DNA of 64,000 bases from Winogradskyella sp. (GTDB lineage Bacteria; Bacteroidota; Bacteroidia; Flavobacteriales; Flavobacteriaceae), in NCBI GenBank assembly GCA_004211785.1, contig SHBX01000001.1, positions 186,001-250,000 of the forward strand, written 5' to 3'. Below the pieces are notes generated by a model. It searched no databases and had not been told where the DNA came from. It worked only from the letters and a program-made list of their open reading frames with translations. Positions 34,095-44,758 of this stretch are shown piece by piece. The position numbers and the translations under genes are program-made. The number at the start of each line of letters is the position of its first letter. The stretch's first letter is position 1.

Positions 34095-34988
34095 CTATGA
34101 TGTTACTTTTGGTTTTTTGGTAACGAAATATACGCCTAAAAATATAAGAAGCATAGCTGAAATTTTTATAGCATCAATAAAATCTGCTCCAGAAGCTATA
34201 GCAAAAAGACCAGCGATTACAGGTTGTAGATAAATAAAAATACCAACAGTTGATGCTTTAAGCTTACTTATTGCCCAAGGGTTTAAAAGGTAAGTTAGAA
34301 ATGTAGCTCCAATAACCACAAAAGCGACTGCAAATATTATGTATGGCGTAAAACTAGTCCATTTTACAGATGATAACTCACTATAGCCAAATGGTGTTAC
34401 TAGGATTAACCCAAATAAGAATAACCATTTTATGAAGGCAAAAGGATGGTATTTATCCGTAAGTTTTTTAACTAAAATCACATAGATACTATATGAGATT
34501 GCATTAAGAAAAATCATTAAGTTTCCTAAAGGAATGTTATCTGCTACACGAGCCGACTTACCGTAAAGAGTTAATATTAATGCACCAATAAATCCAATAA
34601 CAATTCCTATAACTTTGAGTTGAGTTATGCGTTCTTTTAAGATAAATACGGACAAGACTAATATAACAATTGGAGTTATAGTCATTATGGTTGAAGCATG
34701 TATTGGTGTAGTAAACTCCAAACCTTTTAAGAAGAATAGCATATTAATAAATACACCAAAAACTGAAGCAAAAAAGATAGTTTTAAAATCTTTTCGTTCA
34801 ATTTTTTCTTTTGGTAAGAAGACACTCATTAACCAAAATAACGCTGTAGCACCTATAACACGGAGCAATACAAAACCAAAAGGTTTTATATAGTTCTCGT
34901 TCATAACAGTTTTAGCAAAAGTGTAGTTAAAACCATATAACAATTGAACCATAAACAGTGCAATTATAGCCTTAATCCTACTATTCAT
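34095..34988 (-). CDS. EamA/DMT family transporter
   Basis: This 297-residue membrane protein has about ten helices in two EamA repeats, for example IIALFMVQLLYGFNYTFAKTVM, HASTIMTITPIVILVLSVFILKERI and the second-repeat LKASTVGIFIYLQPVIAGLFAI. Such proteins export metabolites or amino acids; the substrate cannot be told. Its start overlaps the end of the ArsC-like gene by 8 bases, and it runs into the GNAT-like gene, suggesting one three-gene operon. Confidence 0.9.
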   Translation of the reverse strand: MNSRIKAIIALFMVQLLYGFNYTFAKTVMNENYIKPFGFVLLRVIGATALFWLMSVFLPKEKIERKDFKTIFFASVFGVFINMLFFLKGLEFTTPIHASTIMTITPIVILVLSVFILKERITQLKVIGIVIGFIGALILTLYGKSARVADNIPLGNLMIFLNAISYSIYVILVKKLTDKYHPFAFIKWLFLFGLILVTPFGYSELSSVKWTSFTPYIIFAVAFVVIGATFLTYLLNPWAISKLKASTVGIFIYLQPVIAGLFAIASGADFIDAIKISAMLLIFLGVYFVTKKPKVTS

Positions 34989-35334
34989 GTATAGCTGTTT
35001 TAGCTGCTTCTACTACTTTTTTGGAATTACCAATAAAAATCTGATTGTTATAGATTAATACTGGGCGTTTTAAAAACGTATAATGCTTTAATATGTAGTT
35101 TTTATAGTCCTCTTCAGAAAGTGTCTTCTCTTTTAAACCCAATTCTTTGTATAAACGAGCACGCTTACTAAATAATACCTCATAACTCTGAGTTAAAGAA
35201 TGCATTTCCTCAATTTGCTTTACTGTTATAGAATCAGTTTTTATGTCTTGTAGACTAAAACCCGAAGGTAAATTCCACTCATTTATAATACGTTTGCAAG
35301 TATCACAAGTGCTGAGGTAATATATTTTTTTCAT
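34981..35334 (-). CDS. ArsC/Spx family thioredoxin-fold protein
   Basis: The ORF track starts at 35421, but the family N-terminus MKKIYYLSTCDTCKRIINEW begins at the ATG at 35334, giving 117 residues. It has the CxxC motif near residue 10, and ALYKELGLKEKTLSEEDYKNYILKHYTFLKRPVLI matches the ArsC-like/YffB/Spx group with the RP-V motif that contacts the substrate or glutathione. An arsenate-reducing role is possible but not shown, since no ars genes are near. Confidence 0.88.
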   Translation of the reverse strand: MKKIYYLSTCDTCKRIINEWNLPSGFSLQDIKTDSITVKQIEEMHSLTQSYEVLFSKRARLYKELGLKEKTLSEEDYKNYILKHYTFLKRPVLIYNNQIFIGNSKKVVEAAKTAIHE

Positions 35335-35415
35335 CTTTAAAGAATCACGTAATTTGCAATTGCAAAGAAACTCCATTTCAAGGTAAAATACTGTACTTTT
35401 AATAAAAATATAAGA

Positions 35416-35871
35416 ATGCATTACGACATCGATATCACCAGAAAAAATAGAATTCTGTTAGAGGGCTTTCTAGACACGCTGACTTTAGAGCAGTTGAACA
35501 AAGTGCCTGAAGGGTTTAAAAATAATATCATCTGGAATATCGCGCATTGTATTGTTACCCAACAATTACTAGTTTATAAATTATCAGGCTTAGAGGGCGT
35601 TTTGTCTGATGAAATGATTGCTCAGTTTAGAAAAGGCACAAAAACCGAGAGAGATTTGTCTCAATCTGAAGTTGACAAAATTAGAAGCTTATTGTATTCG
35701 CCTATAGACCACACAGAAGAAGATTATAATGATGGAGTTTTTAAAGATTATAAAGAATACACAGTTTCTACAGCAAGCATATTAACAAATGTTGACGAAG
35801 CTCTGGCATTTAATAATTTTCATGAAGGTATTCACTACGGTTATATTTTAGCATTAATAAAAGCACTTTAA
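35416..35871 (+). CDS. DinB-like metal-dependent protein
   Basis: This 151-residue four-helix protein matches DinB/YfiT-like: IIWNIAHCIVTQQLLVYKLSGL with one His near residue 44 and FNNFHEGIHYGYILALI with the others near 136-140, suitable for a three-His metal site. Functions range from bacillithiol-dependent transfer to unknown. It precedes the Na+/H+ antiporter gene by 4 bases, same strand. Confidence 0.85.
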   Translation: MHYDIDITRKNRILLEGFLDTLTLEQLNKVPEGFKNNIIWNIAHCIVTQQLLVYKLSGLEGVLSDEMIAQFRKGTKTERDLSQSEVDKIRSLLYSPIDHTEEDYNDGVFKDYKEYTVSTASILTNVDEALAFNNFHEGIHYGYILALIKAL

Positions 35872-35875
35872 GATT

Positions 35876-37126
35876 ATGGACTATTTTGGCATAGCATCAA
35901 TACTAATAGTGATATCAGCACTTTTTGGGTACATAAACGTTAGGTTTTTAAAGTTGCCGATTACTATTGGGTTAATGCTTATTACTATTGTGTTTACTTT
36001 AGTAGCGGTCGTTATTGGTCAGTTTGATGATACCATTTTACAAACCGAGCGAGACTTTATTTCAAATATTAATTTTGAAACCCTATTGCTAGACGTTATG
36101 TTAAGTTTCTTGCTATTTGCAGGTGCCTTGCATACCAATTTTGACCAACTTAAAGTTCAGCGCTGGCCAATTTTGGCTTTTGCAACCGTTGGTGTTTTAG
36201 GATCTACATTATTAGTTGGAGTTATTATGTATCCGCTTTTAACTACTATGGGTTTTAACGTAACTTTTATTCATTGTCTGCTTTTTGGAGCATTAATATC
36301 TCCAACAGACCCTATTGCTGTTTTGGGGATTCTTAAAAAAGTAGGAGCTCCTAAAAAGTTAGAAACAAAAATTGTTGGAGAGTCTTTATTTAATGATGGT
36401 GTTGGTGTTGTAATATTTTTAACCATTTATGCTATTGCAAAAAAACCTAATGCTGCTATAGAAATTTCTGAAATTGCCACACTTTTTATTCAAGAAGTTG
36501 GTGGAGGAATTTTGCTTGGAGGTTTGTTAGGATGGATTACATATAGACTTATGAAATCTATTGACAATTATGAAGTAGAAGTTATTATAACACTTGCAGC
36601 TGTAATGGGAGGAACCCTTTTGGCACACCAATTACATTTGTCAGCACCATTAGCAATGGTAACAGCAGGTTTAATTGTAGGTAATGATACTATTAGAGAA
36701 ACATCAATGTCTGAAGTCACAGAAGCTTATGTCGATAAGTTTTGGGAACTTATAGATGTACTATTAAATACCATTTTGTTTGTAATGATAGGTATGGAAA
36801 TATTAGTTTTAACATTAGAAGTGAACTATGTTTATGCAGGATTGTTAGCAATCCCAATATTATTAATGTGTAGATATGTGTCACTTTTTGTGCCAGTAAA
36901 AATCTTTGCCAAACGTTTAGATTTTGTACCTAAAACAACATTAATTATGACTTGGGGAGGCTTACGTGGAGGTATATCTATTGCATTAGCACTAAGCTTA
37001 ACAGCAGATATGAACAAAGACTTATTTTTGGTGATGACCTACATCGTCGTCATTGTCTCTATTCTAGGGCAAGGACTAACGGTCGGTCCAGTAATTAAGA
37101 GTATTACTAAAAGGTATTCTAATTAG
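35876..37126 (+). CDS. CPA1-family Na+/H+ antiporter
   Basis: This 416-residue membrane protein has about twelve helices. The ion-binding motif SPTDPIAVLGILKKVGAPKKLETKIVGESLFNDGVGVVIFL carries paired Asp residues, as in NhaP/NHE (CPA1) antiporters, and WGGLRGGISIALALSL near the end holds another conserved charged site. It exchanges Na+ or K+ for H+ across the inner membrane. It is cotranscribed with the DinB-like gene and overlaps the convergent DUF3298 gene by 4 bases. Confidence 0.92.
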   Translation: MDYFGIASILIVISALFGYINVRFLKLPITIGLMLITIVFTLVAVVIGQFDDTILQTERDFISNINFETLLLDVMLSFLLFAGALHTNFDQLKVQRWPILAFATVGVLGSTLLVGVIMYPLLTTMGFNVTFIHCLLFGALISPTDPIAVLGILKKVGAPKKLETKIVGESLFNDGVGVVIFLTIYAIAKKPNAAIEISEIATLFIQEVGGGILLGGLLGWITYRLMKSIDNYEVEVIITLAAVMGGTLLAHQLHLSAPLAMVTAGLIVGNDTIRETSMSEVTEAYVDKFWELIDVLLNTILFVMIGMEILVLTLEVNYVYAGLLAIPILLMCRYVSLFVPVKIFAKRLDFVPKTTLIMTWGGLRGGISIALALSLTADMNKDLFLVMTYIVVIVSILGQGLTVGPVIKSITKRYSN

Positions 37127-37854
37127 ATTTTCAAGAATTCTTGAACGTTTTCCATAGGAATTACAAATTCTGTATAACCTTGATTATAAGAAGCAATTTC
37201 GTATACATTATAAAGTAAAATAACACCTTCTTCATTAAAACCAATATTTTCAGGGAGTTGAAAAGATTTGCCGAAGAAAAATTCTGAAATATTAGAACCT
37301 TCATTTTTCATATGGTCTAAAAAATAGGTTTCAGCTAATTTTTTAAAACCTTCGATATCACTGAATAACTCTTCATTTGAATATAACTCCCCAGTTTCAG
37401 CATTAAAATTCAAAAACTGAATACTATCATTCCCGTGAGCGCCACCAGCATCGGAATATGCACTTAATCCCATTGTTATAATATTTTCAGTTTTATAAAG
37501 CACTTCCGTTTCTATGGCAAGTGCCCAAGTTTGCTCACTATCAGGGAATTCATTTTTAAAATTTGTAAAATCAGTATCAAAAGCTTTTAAGGCCTCTTCA
37601 ACAGTTTTATGAGTTTCAGAATTAGGTATAGATTTCATGATTTCTGAAGTGATTGCCGTATTCACTTTTTGGGCAATTTCAGAATTCGTTTTAGCCTTAT
37701 CAAAAGCCACCTCAATATCTGCTTTATAGCTGTTATCGATTACAGAGGTTTCAAATTCAAGAGGCTTAACTTCTTCGTTACAAGCAAAAAAGAAAAATAA
37801 AGAGACTAAAAGCGGGACTAATTTTTTCAAATTGAATGGACTTTTGTTTAACAT
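37123..37854 (-). CDS. DUF3298/RsiV-type lipoprotein
   Basis: This 243-residue protein has a lipoprotein signal (LVPLLVSLFFFFACNEE). The mature part contains DUF4163-like and DUF3298-like segments: MGLSAYSDAGGAHGNDSIQFLNFNAETGELYS and the terminal VILLYNVYEIASYNQGYTEFVIPMENV. The fold is related to the anti-sigma factor RsiV ectodomain. It lacks the anti-sigma domain, so its role is unknown. It is monocistronic, overlapping the convergent antiporter gene. Confidence 0.82.
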   Translation of the reverse strand: MLNKSPFNLKKLVPLLVSLFFFFACNEEVKPLEFETSVIDNSYKADIEVAFDKAKTNSEIAQKVNTAITSEIMKSIPNSETHKTVEEALKAFDTDFTNFKNEFPDSEQTWALAIETEVLYKTENIITMGLSAYSDAGGAHGNDSIQFLNFNAETGELYSNEELFSDIEGFKKLAETYFLDHMKNEGSNISEFFFGKSFQLPENIGFNEEGVILLYNVYEIASYNQGYTEFVIPMENVQEFLKI

Positions 37855-37929
37855 TGAATAAAGGTATACTATACATTTGAATACAACGAATTAAGCTTTA
37901 AATTTGTTATGCTTTGAAAATTATTTTTT

Positions 37930-39069
37930 ATGAAATTCAACACAAAAACAATTCATGGAGGCCAAAAAAATGATCCAGCTTATGGTTCTGTAATGCCTCC
38001 AATTTATCAAACGTCTACATACGCGCAATCTACACCTGGTGGACATAAAGGCTATGAGTATTCCCGCACGCATAATCCAACTCGTAATGCTTTAGAAAAT
38101 GCATTTGCCAGTATAGAAAATGGGAATTACGGCATGGCTTTTGGCTCTGGATTAGCTGCAATTGATGCTGTTTTAAAGTTGCTTCAACCAGGTGACGAGG
38201 TGGTTTCTACTAACGACTTGTATGGCGGGAGTTATCGTTTGTTTACCAAAATTTATAAAGATTTTGGAATCAAGTTTCATTTTGTTGGTATGGAAAATGC
38301 GGATAATATTGAAGGATATATAAATGAAAACACAAAACTCATTTGGGTAGAAACACCAACTAACCCAATGATGAATATTATAGATATTAAAACTATTGCT
38401 GAAGTTACAAAGCGCAAGAGTGTACTTCTGGCTGTGGATAATACATTTGCAACACCTTATTTACAACGACCATTAGATTTGGGAGCAGATATTGTAATGC
38501 ATTCTGCTACAAAATATATTGGTGGTCACAGTGATTTAGTTATGGGTGCTTTGGTGGTTAAGGACCAAGATTTAGCTAACCGTTTATATTTTATACAAAA
38601 TGCAAGTGGTGCAATTTGTGGGCCTCAGGATAGTTTTTTGGCTTTAAGAGGAATAAAGACATTGCACGTACGCATGCAAAGACATTGCGAAAATGGGAAA
38701 GCCGTAGCAGAATATTTGACAAAACATCCAAAGATTGAAAAAGTGTATTGGCCTGGATTTGAAAGTCATCCTAACCACGAGATTGCAAAATCTCAAATGA
38801 GTGATTTTGGAGGTATGGTATCTTTTGTTGCAAAAGGAAATAATTATGAGGAAGCCATTAAAATTGTAGAAAATTTAAAAGTCTTTACACTCGCTGAATC
38901 TCTAGGAGGTGTTGAGTCATTGGCAGGTCATCCAGCAAGTATGACACATGCTAGTATTCCAAAAGAAGAACGCGAAAAAACAGGTGTTGTAGATGCTTTA
39001 ATTAGGTTGAGTGTTGGTATTGAAGACAAAGTAGACTTAATTGCAGATTTAAGACAAGCAATAGGGTAA
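37930..39069 (+). CDS. metB: cystathionine gamma-synthase family PLP enzyme
   Basis: This 379-residue enzyme has the Cys/Met metabolism PLP fold: TIHGGQKNDPAYGSVMPPIYQTSTYAQ at the start, EYSRTHNPTRNALENAFASIENG, PLP-binding VDNTFATPYLQRPLDLGADIVMHSATKYIGGHSD with the Schiff-base Lys, and SLGGVESLAGHPASMTHASIP near the end. It joins cysteine with an activated homoserine, or cleaves cystathionine; the gamma-synthase versus gamma-lyase choice cannot be settled from sequence alone. It is single, with a bidirectional terminator after it. Confidence 0.88.
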   Translation: MKFNTKTIHGGQKNDPAYGSVMPPIYQTSTYAQSTPGGHKGYEYSRTHNPTRNALENAFASIENGNYGMAFGSGLAAIDAVLKLLQPGDEVVSTNDLYGGSYRLFTKIYKDFGIKFHFVGMENADNIEGYINENTKLIWVETPTNPMMNIIDIKTIAEVTKRKSVLLAVDNTFATPYLQRPLDLGADIVMHSATKYIGGHSDLVMGALVVKDQDLANRLYFIQNASGAICGPQDSFLALRGIKTLHVRMQRHCENGKAVAEYLTKHPKIEKVYWPGFESHPNHEIAKSQMSDFGGMVSFVAKGNNYEEAIKIVENLKVFTLAESLGGVESLAGHPASMTHASIPKEEREKTGVVDALIRLSVGIEDKVDLIADLRQAIG

Positions 39070-39087
39070 TTACCTATCTAAATAAAC

Positions 39088-39119
39088 AAAAAAGACCGAA
39101 TTCTCATTCGGTCTTTTTT
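39088..39119. terminator. bidirectional terminator between metB-like gene and OmpA-like protein gene
   Basis: Six As, GACCGAAT, loop TCTC, ATTCGGTC and six Ts make a strong hairpin with T-runs on both strands, between two convergent genes. Confidence 0.9.
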
Positions 39120-39135
39120 GTTTATTTCTTTAATT

Positions 39136-39957
39136 TTAATCGATGTAATAGATGTAACCAAAGTTTAGCCAAATCAATACATCATTAAACTTATTAGAAG
39201 GTAATTTATGGTTTAAACCATCAATCCAATCACTAAAATAATATTGAAACCTTAAATCTATCATCAAATCAGAAAGTATGGTCAATTTATAACGCGTACC
39301 TATACTAGAGACTACAGACCAAGCATTAATTTTATCTATGTCTATTGGATACTCTCCGTTACTAGCCTGTATCCATGGGCCGTAAATATTGTCAGGGTTA
39401 AAAATGTTATTATCAGAAGGTCCGCCATTACGCCCAAAAGTTGTAAACTGTTTTGGAGAAGACATGGTATAATGCGCACCTAAACTAATAAAAGGTGCCC
39501 AACCACCTGTATGAGATGAAAAAGCTCTAATGCTTAATGGAAAATACTCGAGCTGCATACCAATATCAAAATTATTGGCCTCACCAGAATGTGCTCTTAA
39601 TCGTTGCCCATCTATACCAAACTGGCTAGCATCGACCCAACGACCAAAATGGTCTAATTTAGTTTTGTTATATGAAATTTCACTCCTTAATTTAAAATGA
39701 TCATTAAAATAAGTATCAGATGTATAACAATTACAATCTGCTCGGTAAGAAAAATTTATATAATGAATAATTCCAATACCATAACCAGTATTACCAATAT
39801 TATTTTCTTCATTAAAGCGTTGTCCAAAATCTGAACGAAACTGTACCGGTCCAGTAATGACACCCACTTCGTGAGAAAAGCCTAGTTGTGCTTGGGTAAC
39901 TTGCATTGCAAATATTGCAGCACAAATAATGAGTAACTGCCTCAGGTTAATAGTCAT
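39136..39957 (-). CDS. outer-membrane beta-barrel protein (THC0290_0291-like)
   Basis: This 273-residue protein has a signal peptide (LLIICAAIFAMQVTQAQ) and alternating beta-strand pattern ending in an aromatic strand (DVLIWLNFGYIYYID), like an outer-membrane barrel. Segments such as GFSHEVGVITGPVQFRSDFG and YGIGIIHYINFSY recall the THC0290_0291 family of flavobacteria, offered with moderate certainty. It is divergent from gdhA across a 222-base gap. Confidence 0.7.
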   Translation of the reverse strand: MTINLRQLLIICAAIFAMQVTQAQLGFSHEVGVITGPVQFRSDFGQRFNEENNIGNTGYGIGIIHYINFSYRADCNCYTSDTYFNDHFKLRSEISYNKTKLDHFGRWVDASQFGIDGQRLRAHSGEANNFDIGMQLEYFPLSIRAFSSHTGGWAPFISLGAHYTMSSPKQFTTFGRNGGPSDNNIFNPDNIYGPWIQASNGEYPIDIDKINAWSVVSSIGTRYKLTILSDLMIDLRFQYYFSDWIDGLNHKLPSNKFNDVLIWLNFGYIYYID

Positions 39958-40135
39958 AGGTTTAGCTCTTTTTTGGGCTTAATCATGGACAAATATAAAA
40001 AATATCGATGAAATACAAAATAAAACGGACGAAATGCATATTTATTGTATATCAAGATTAGACGAAGCTAAAAATTAAATATTAAAAATATATTGATAAT
40101 ATTAAAAAAATAAATCGATTTTTTTACAGATAATG

Positions 40136-40143
40136 TATCTTTG
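40136..40143 (+). promoter_or_regulatory. -7 box for gdhA
   Basis: TATCTTTG matches TAnnTTTG and gives a 5' UTR of about 30 bases before the ATG at 40180. The rest of the 222-base gap upstream is very AT-rich with no other element seen. Confidence 0.55.
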
Positions 40144-40146
40144 TGA

Positions 40147-41523
<1,377 letters not shown>

Positions 41524-41540
41524 TTTATAGTTAGATATAT

Positions 41541-41576
41541 AAAAAAGCTCTTGCAAATCCTGCAGGAGCTTTTTTT
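41541..41576 (+). terminator. terminator after gdhA
   Basis: AAAAGCTC-t-TGCA, loop, TGCA-g-GAGCTTTT with a run of seven Ts follows the gdhA stop by 18 bases. Confidence 0.85.
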
Positions 41577-41637
41577 ATATATGATAACGCAAAAAATAAC
41601 GTTAGTAATAAATATATTTGAACAAACTTAAATTGAA

Positions 41638-44007
41638 ATGATAAAACGATACATTCTCGTTTTTTTTGTGATTTTCTGTGCGACATTAAAATCAGAAGCG
41701 CAAGACTTTACAGCACTTTGGCAAGACTACTTTTCTTATTACGACATTGTAGATATAACACGTAGTGAGTTTAAGATTTTTGCAGCTTCTGAAAATGTAG
41801 TTTTTAGTTATGATGTAAACTCTAATGAAGTTGAAAAGATTACAACCATTCAAGGACTTTCAGGAGAACTAATTTCTACTATAGAATATAGCGAGGAAAG
41901 TCAATTACTACTAATTGGGTATAAAACAGGTCTCATGGAAATTTATTTTGAGTCGGACCAAAGTGTACTAACCGTAGTAGATATTCTTGAAAAAGAAAGT
42001 ATTGATCCAAGCATAAAAACCATTAATGATTTTAATGAGCACGAAGGTCTGGCATATATATCTACAGATTTTGGAATTTCGGTTTATGATTTAGAACGCT
42101 TAGAGTTTGGCGATACTTATTTCATAGGAAATAACAACACACAAATACCTGTCGAAAAGACTACGGTTTTTAATGGTTTTATTTATGCCGCATGTAATGG
42201 TGGAAACGGCATTAGAAAAGGGTTGTTAACCAATCCAAATTTAATAGATGCTAATCAATGGCAAACAATTACTAATGGTAGTTACATATCAATAGAAACA
42301 TCAGATAACCGTTTATATGGTGTGCGTACAGATAGAAATCTGATTGAGTTTGTCAATGATGCATTAACCACTGTTTTTAATTTTGATGTGCTGCCACTAG
42401 ACTCAGAATCTGTCGACGGTCAGTTGTTATATACGAATAGTAATTCGGTTTATATCTTCAACTCTTCAGCGACCTTAACTACACAAATTAATCAAACAGT
42501 AGATTTTCAGACGGAATACTCATCTGCAATTAGTTTTGGTAATGATATTTATATTGGTACAAGTACATTTGGAGTATTAGTTACAAATATTAGCGATACC
42601 AGTAATTTTGTAGAAATAAGACCTGATGGTCCTTTAAGAAATAATGGTTTTAAAATTCAAGCTTTTAGAGAAGGCTTATGGGTGACATTTGGAGAACATG
42701 ATCAGTTCTTAAATCCATATCCATTAAATAGTCGAGGCATCAGTATTCTAAGAGAAGAACAATGGCAAAACATACCTTTTGACAGTCTTCTAGGGATGCG
42801 GGAATTGAATAAAATCTCAATTAATCCATTAAGCCCAAATCAAGTTTTTGTGAGCTCATTTATAGACGGCATGTTAGAGTTTAATAATTTTGAAGCTACT
42901 AATTTCTTTGATGAAACTAATAGTCCATTACAATCGGCATTTTCAACTTTTGTAGATATTAGGACTGGAGCTTCAGCTTTTGATGATGAAGGGAACCTAT
43001 GGAATCTTACGAGTAGAGTAGACTTAGCATTAAAATCTTATAATCCAGCGAGTAATCAATGGCGTACTTTTAGTTTTGCTTCATTTATAGAAAATGCTGT
43101 TGATGACGAAATAGGATTTTATGATATAGATATTGATGATAGTGGTACTAAATGGATTGGTTCTTTTAATAATGGCGTCATAGCTTATAACGAAAATCTA
43201 AGCCCTTCAATAAAACAAATAAAAGATGAAACTCAAGGAATGCCAACAACTTGGGTGAGAACCCTAGCTATAGATAATTCGGGTCTGTTATGGATTGGAA
43301 CAAATAATGGGCTTAGGGTATTGTTTAATACATCTGGTTTTTTTGAAGATGAAAACCCTGTTGCAGAACCTATAATTTTCCTTGAAGATGGATTAGCAAG
43401 AGAATTACTAGAAAACCAAGTGATTACAGATATAAAGGTTGATGGTTCTAATAATAAATGGATAGGGACATTAGACTCAGGTGTGTTTTATTTTACACCT
43501 AATGGCCAATCGACCATTTATCATTTTACTAGAGCGAATTCTCCATTGCCTACAAATTCAATTAATGATATATCTATTGATGAAAGTGACGGAACCGTTT
43601 ATTTCTCAACACCTAATGGTTTACTTTCATTTAAGGCAGGAGGTTCCTCTCCAGTAGAAGAATTAGACGATGCTTACGCGTACCCAAACCCAGTTAGACC
43701 TGAATATGACATTTTAGGGGCAAATGATTTGAATGATATTAATAAAGGCGTTAAAGTTGTTGGTCTAACCGATAATGTAAATATTAAAATTACAGATATA
43801 GAAGGTAATCTTGTGGCGGAGGCGCAATCACGAGTTAATAGGCGTAATTCTAACCTTAGAACTAATTTTGCTATTGATGGCGGAACCGCAATATGGAATG
43901 GCAAAAACTTGGCAAATAATGTTGTTGCTTCTGGAGTATATCTTATAATAATTAATGATTTAGACTCTTTTGAAAGCAAAATAATAAAACTTCTTATTAT
44001 TAGATAA
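41638..44007 (+). CDS. porZ: T9SS accessory protein PorZ (beta-propeller)
   Basis: This 789-residue protein has a signal peptide (MIKRYILVFFVIFCATLKSEAQ), a long propeller region with two-component-regulator-type blades (FNDEGNLWNLTSR, GTKWIGSFNNGVIAYNE, GLLWIGTNNGLRVLF, NNKWIGTLDSGVFYF) and a C-terminal sorting-like domain (YAYPNPVRPEYDILG to IIKLLIIR). The size, blade type and position beside recO match PorZ, which delivers anionic LPS to the T9SS sortase at the cell surface. It is upstream of recO and the TonB receptor gene on the same strand. Confidence 0.82.
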   Translation: MIKRYILVFFVIFCATLKSEAQDFTALWQDYFSYYDIVDITRSEFKIFAASENVVFSYDVNSNEVEKITTIQGLSGELISTIEYSEESQLLLIGYKTGLMEIYFESDQSVLTVVDILEKESIDPSIKTINDFNEHEGLAYISTDFGISVYDLERLEFGDTYFIGNNNTQIPVEKTTVFNGFIYAACNGGNGIRKGLLTNPNLIDANQWQTITNGSYISIETSDNRLYGVRTDRNLIEFVNDALTTVFNFDVLPLDSESVDGQLLYTNSNSVYIFNSSATLTTQINQTVDFQTEYSSAISFGNDIYIGTSTFGVLVTNISDTSNFVEIRPDGPLRNNGFKIQAFREGLWVTFGEHDQFLNPYPLNSRGISILREEQWQNIPFDSLLGMRELNKISINPLSPNQVFVSSFIDGMLEFNNFEATNFFDETNSPLQSAFSTFVDIRTGASAFDDEGNLWNLTSRVDLALKSYNPASNQWRTFSFASFIENAVDDEIGFYDIDIDDSGTKWIGSFNNGVIAYNENLSPSIKQIKDETQGMPTTWVRTLAIDNSGLLWIGTNNGLRVLFNTSGFFEDENPVAEPIIFLEDGLARELLENQVITDIKVDGSNNKWIGTLDSGVFYFTPNGQSTIYHFTRANSPLPTNSINDISIDESDGTVYFSTPNGLLSFKAGGSSPVEELDDAYAYPNPVRPEYDILGANDLNDINKGVKVVGLTDNVNIKITDIEGNLVAEAQSRVNRRNSNLRTNFAIDGGTAIWNGKNLANNVVASGVYLIIINDLDSFESKIIKLLIIR

Positions 44008-44018
44008 TCATTGTATTT

Positions 44019-44741
44019 ATGCTTATTAAATCCAATATTATTGTTCTCAGTAAAATAAAGTATAAAGACTACGATATAATTGTACGCGCATATACAAAGC
44101 ATAGAGGAACAGTTAGTTATCTCATAAAAGGCGGGTTAAAATCATCAAAAACCAACAGAGCAAAAAGTGTTTATTTTCAGCCTTTAATGCAACTGGCTGT
44201 TGAAGAAAACTTCAAACCCAACCAATCATTACACTACTTAAAAGATATAAAGTCTAATTACATTTATAAAACATTGTATAGCAACGTGTATAAGAGTGCT
44301 ATAGTTATGTTTTTATCAGAACTAATGGCAATGGTTTTAAAAGAAGAAGAAGAGAACGCAGATTTATTTCATTTTATAGAAACAGCGTTTCAGTATTTAG
44401 ATAACGAAGATAATTTTGCCAATTTTCATTTATTATTCCTTTTAAGGTTAAGTCGTTATCTAGGTTTTCAACCAGATGAATCAAAAGAGAGCACAAACTT
44501 TTTTAATTTAAGAACGGGTTATTTTGAAACTCAATCTGAAGGCCATTATTCTGTTTCTGGGAAGAATTTAACATTGTTAAAACAACTACTAGGCATAAAT
44601 TTTGATGCTGTTTCAATTATAAAAATTAATGCACTTGAAAGGCATAGCTTTTTAGATATGCTATTGTTATATTTTGAGTTACATTTGGAGGGTTTTAAAA
44701 AACCAAAATCATTAAAAATCTTAAGCGAGGTTTTTCGCTAA
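44019..44741 (+). CDS. recO: DNA repair protein RecO
   Basis: This 240-residue protein begins with an OB fold (IIVLSKIKYKDYDIIVRAYTKHRGTVSYLIKG), then SNYIYKTLYSNVYKSAIVMFLSELM and NFANFHLLFLLRLSRYLGFQPD, which match RecO of Bacteroidota. RecO loads RecA on SSB-coated single-stranded DNA in gap repair. There is no zinc-cysteine cluster. It lies 11 bases after porZ and 17 before the TonB receptor gene. Confidence 0.9.
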   Translation: MLIKSNIIVLSKIKYKDYDIIVRAYTKHRGTVSYLIKGGLKSSKTNRAKSVYFQPLMQLAVEENFKPNQSLHYLKDIKSNYIYKTLYSNVYKSAIVMFLSELMAMVLKEEEENADLFHFIETAFQYLDNEDNFANFHLLFLLRLSRYLGFQPDESKESTNFFNLRTGYFETQSEGHYSVSGKNLTLLKQLLGINFDAVSIIKINALERHSFLDMLLLYFELHLEGFKKPKSLKILSEVFR

Positions 44742-44758
44742 CAAATCATACATTTAGG

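Noticed and set aside
37866-37880. Small GTATA-c-TATAC palindrome before the metB-like gene
   Set aside because: Too short and AT-only to call as an operator without comparison.
37855-37929. Possible SAM or other riboswitch before the metB-like gene
   Set aside because: Only 75 bases are available and no conserved riboswitch core is seen.
43674-44102. 142-aa minus-strand ORF
   Set aside because: Antisense to the end of porZ and the start of recO.
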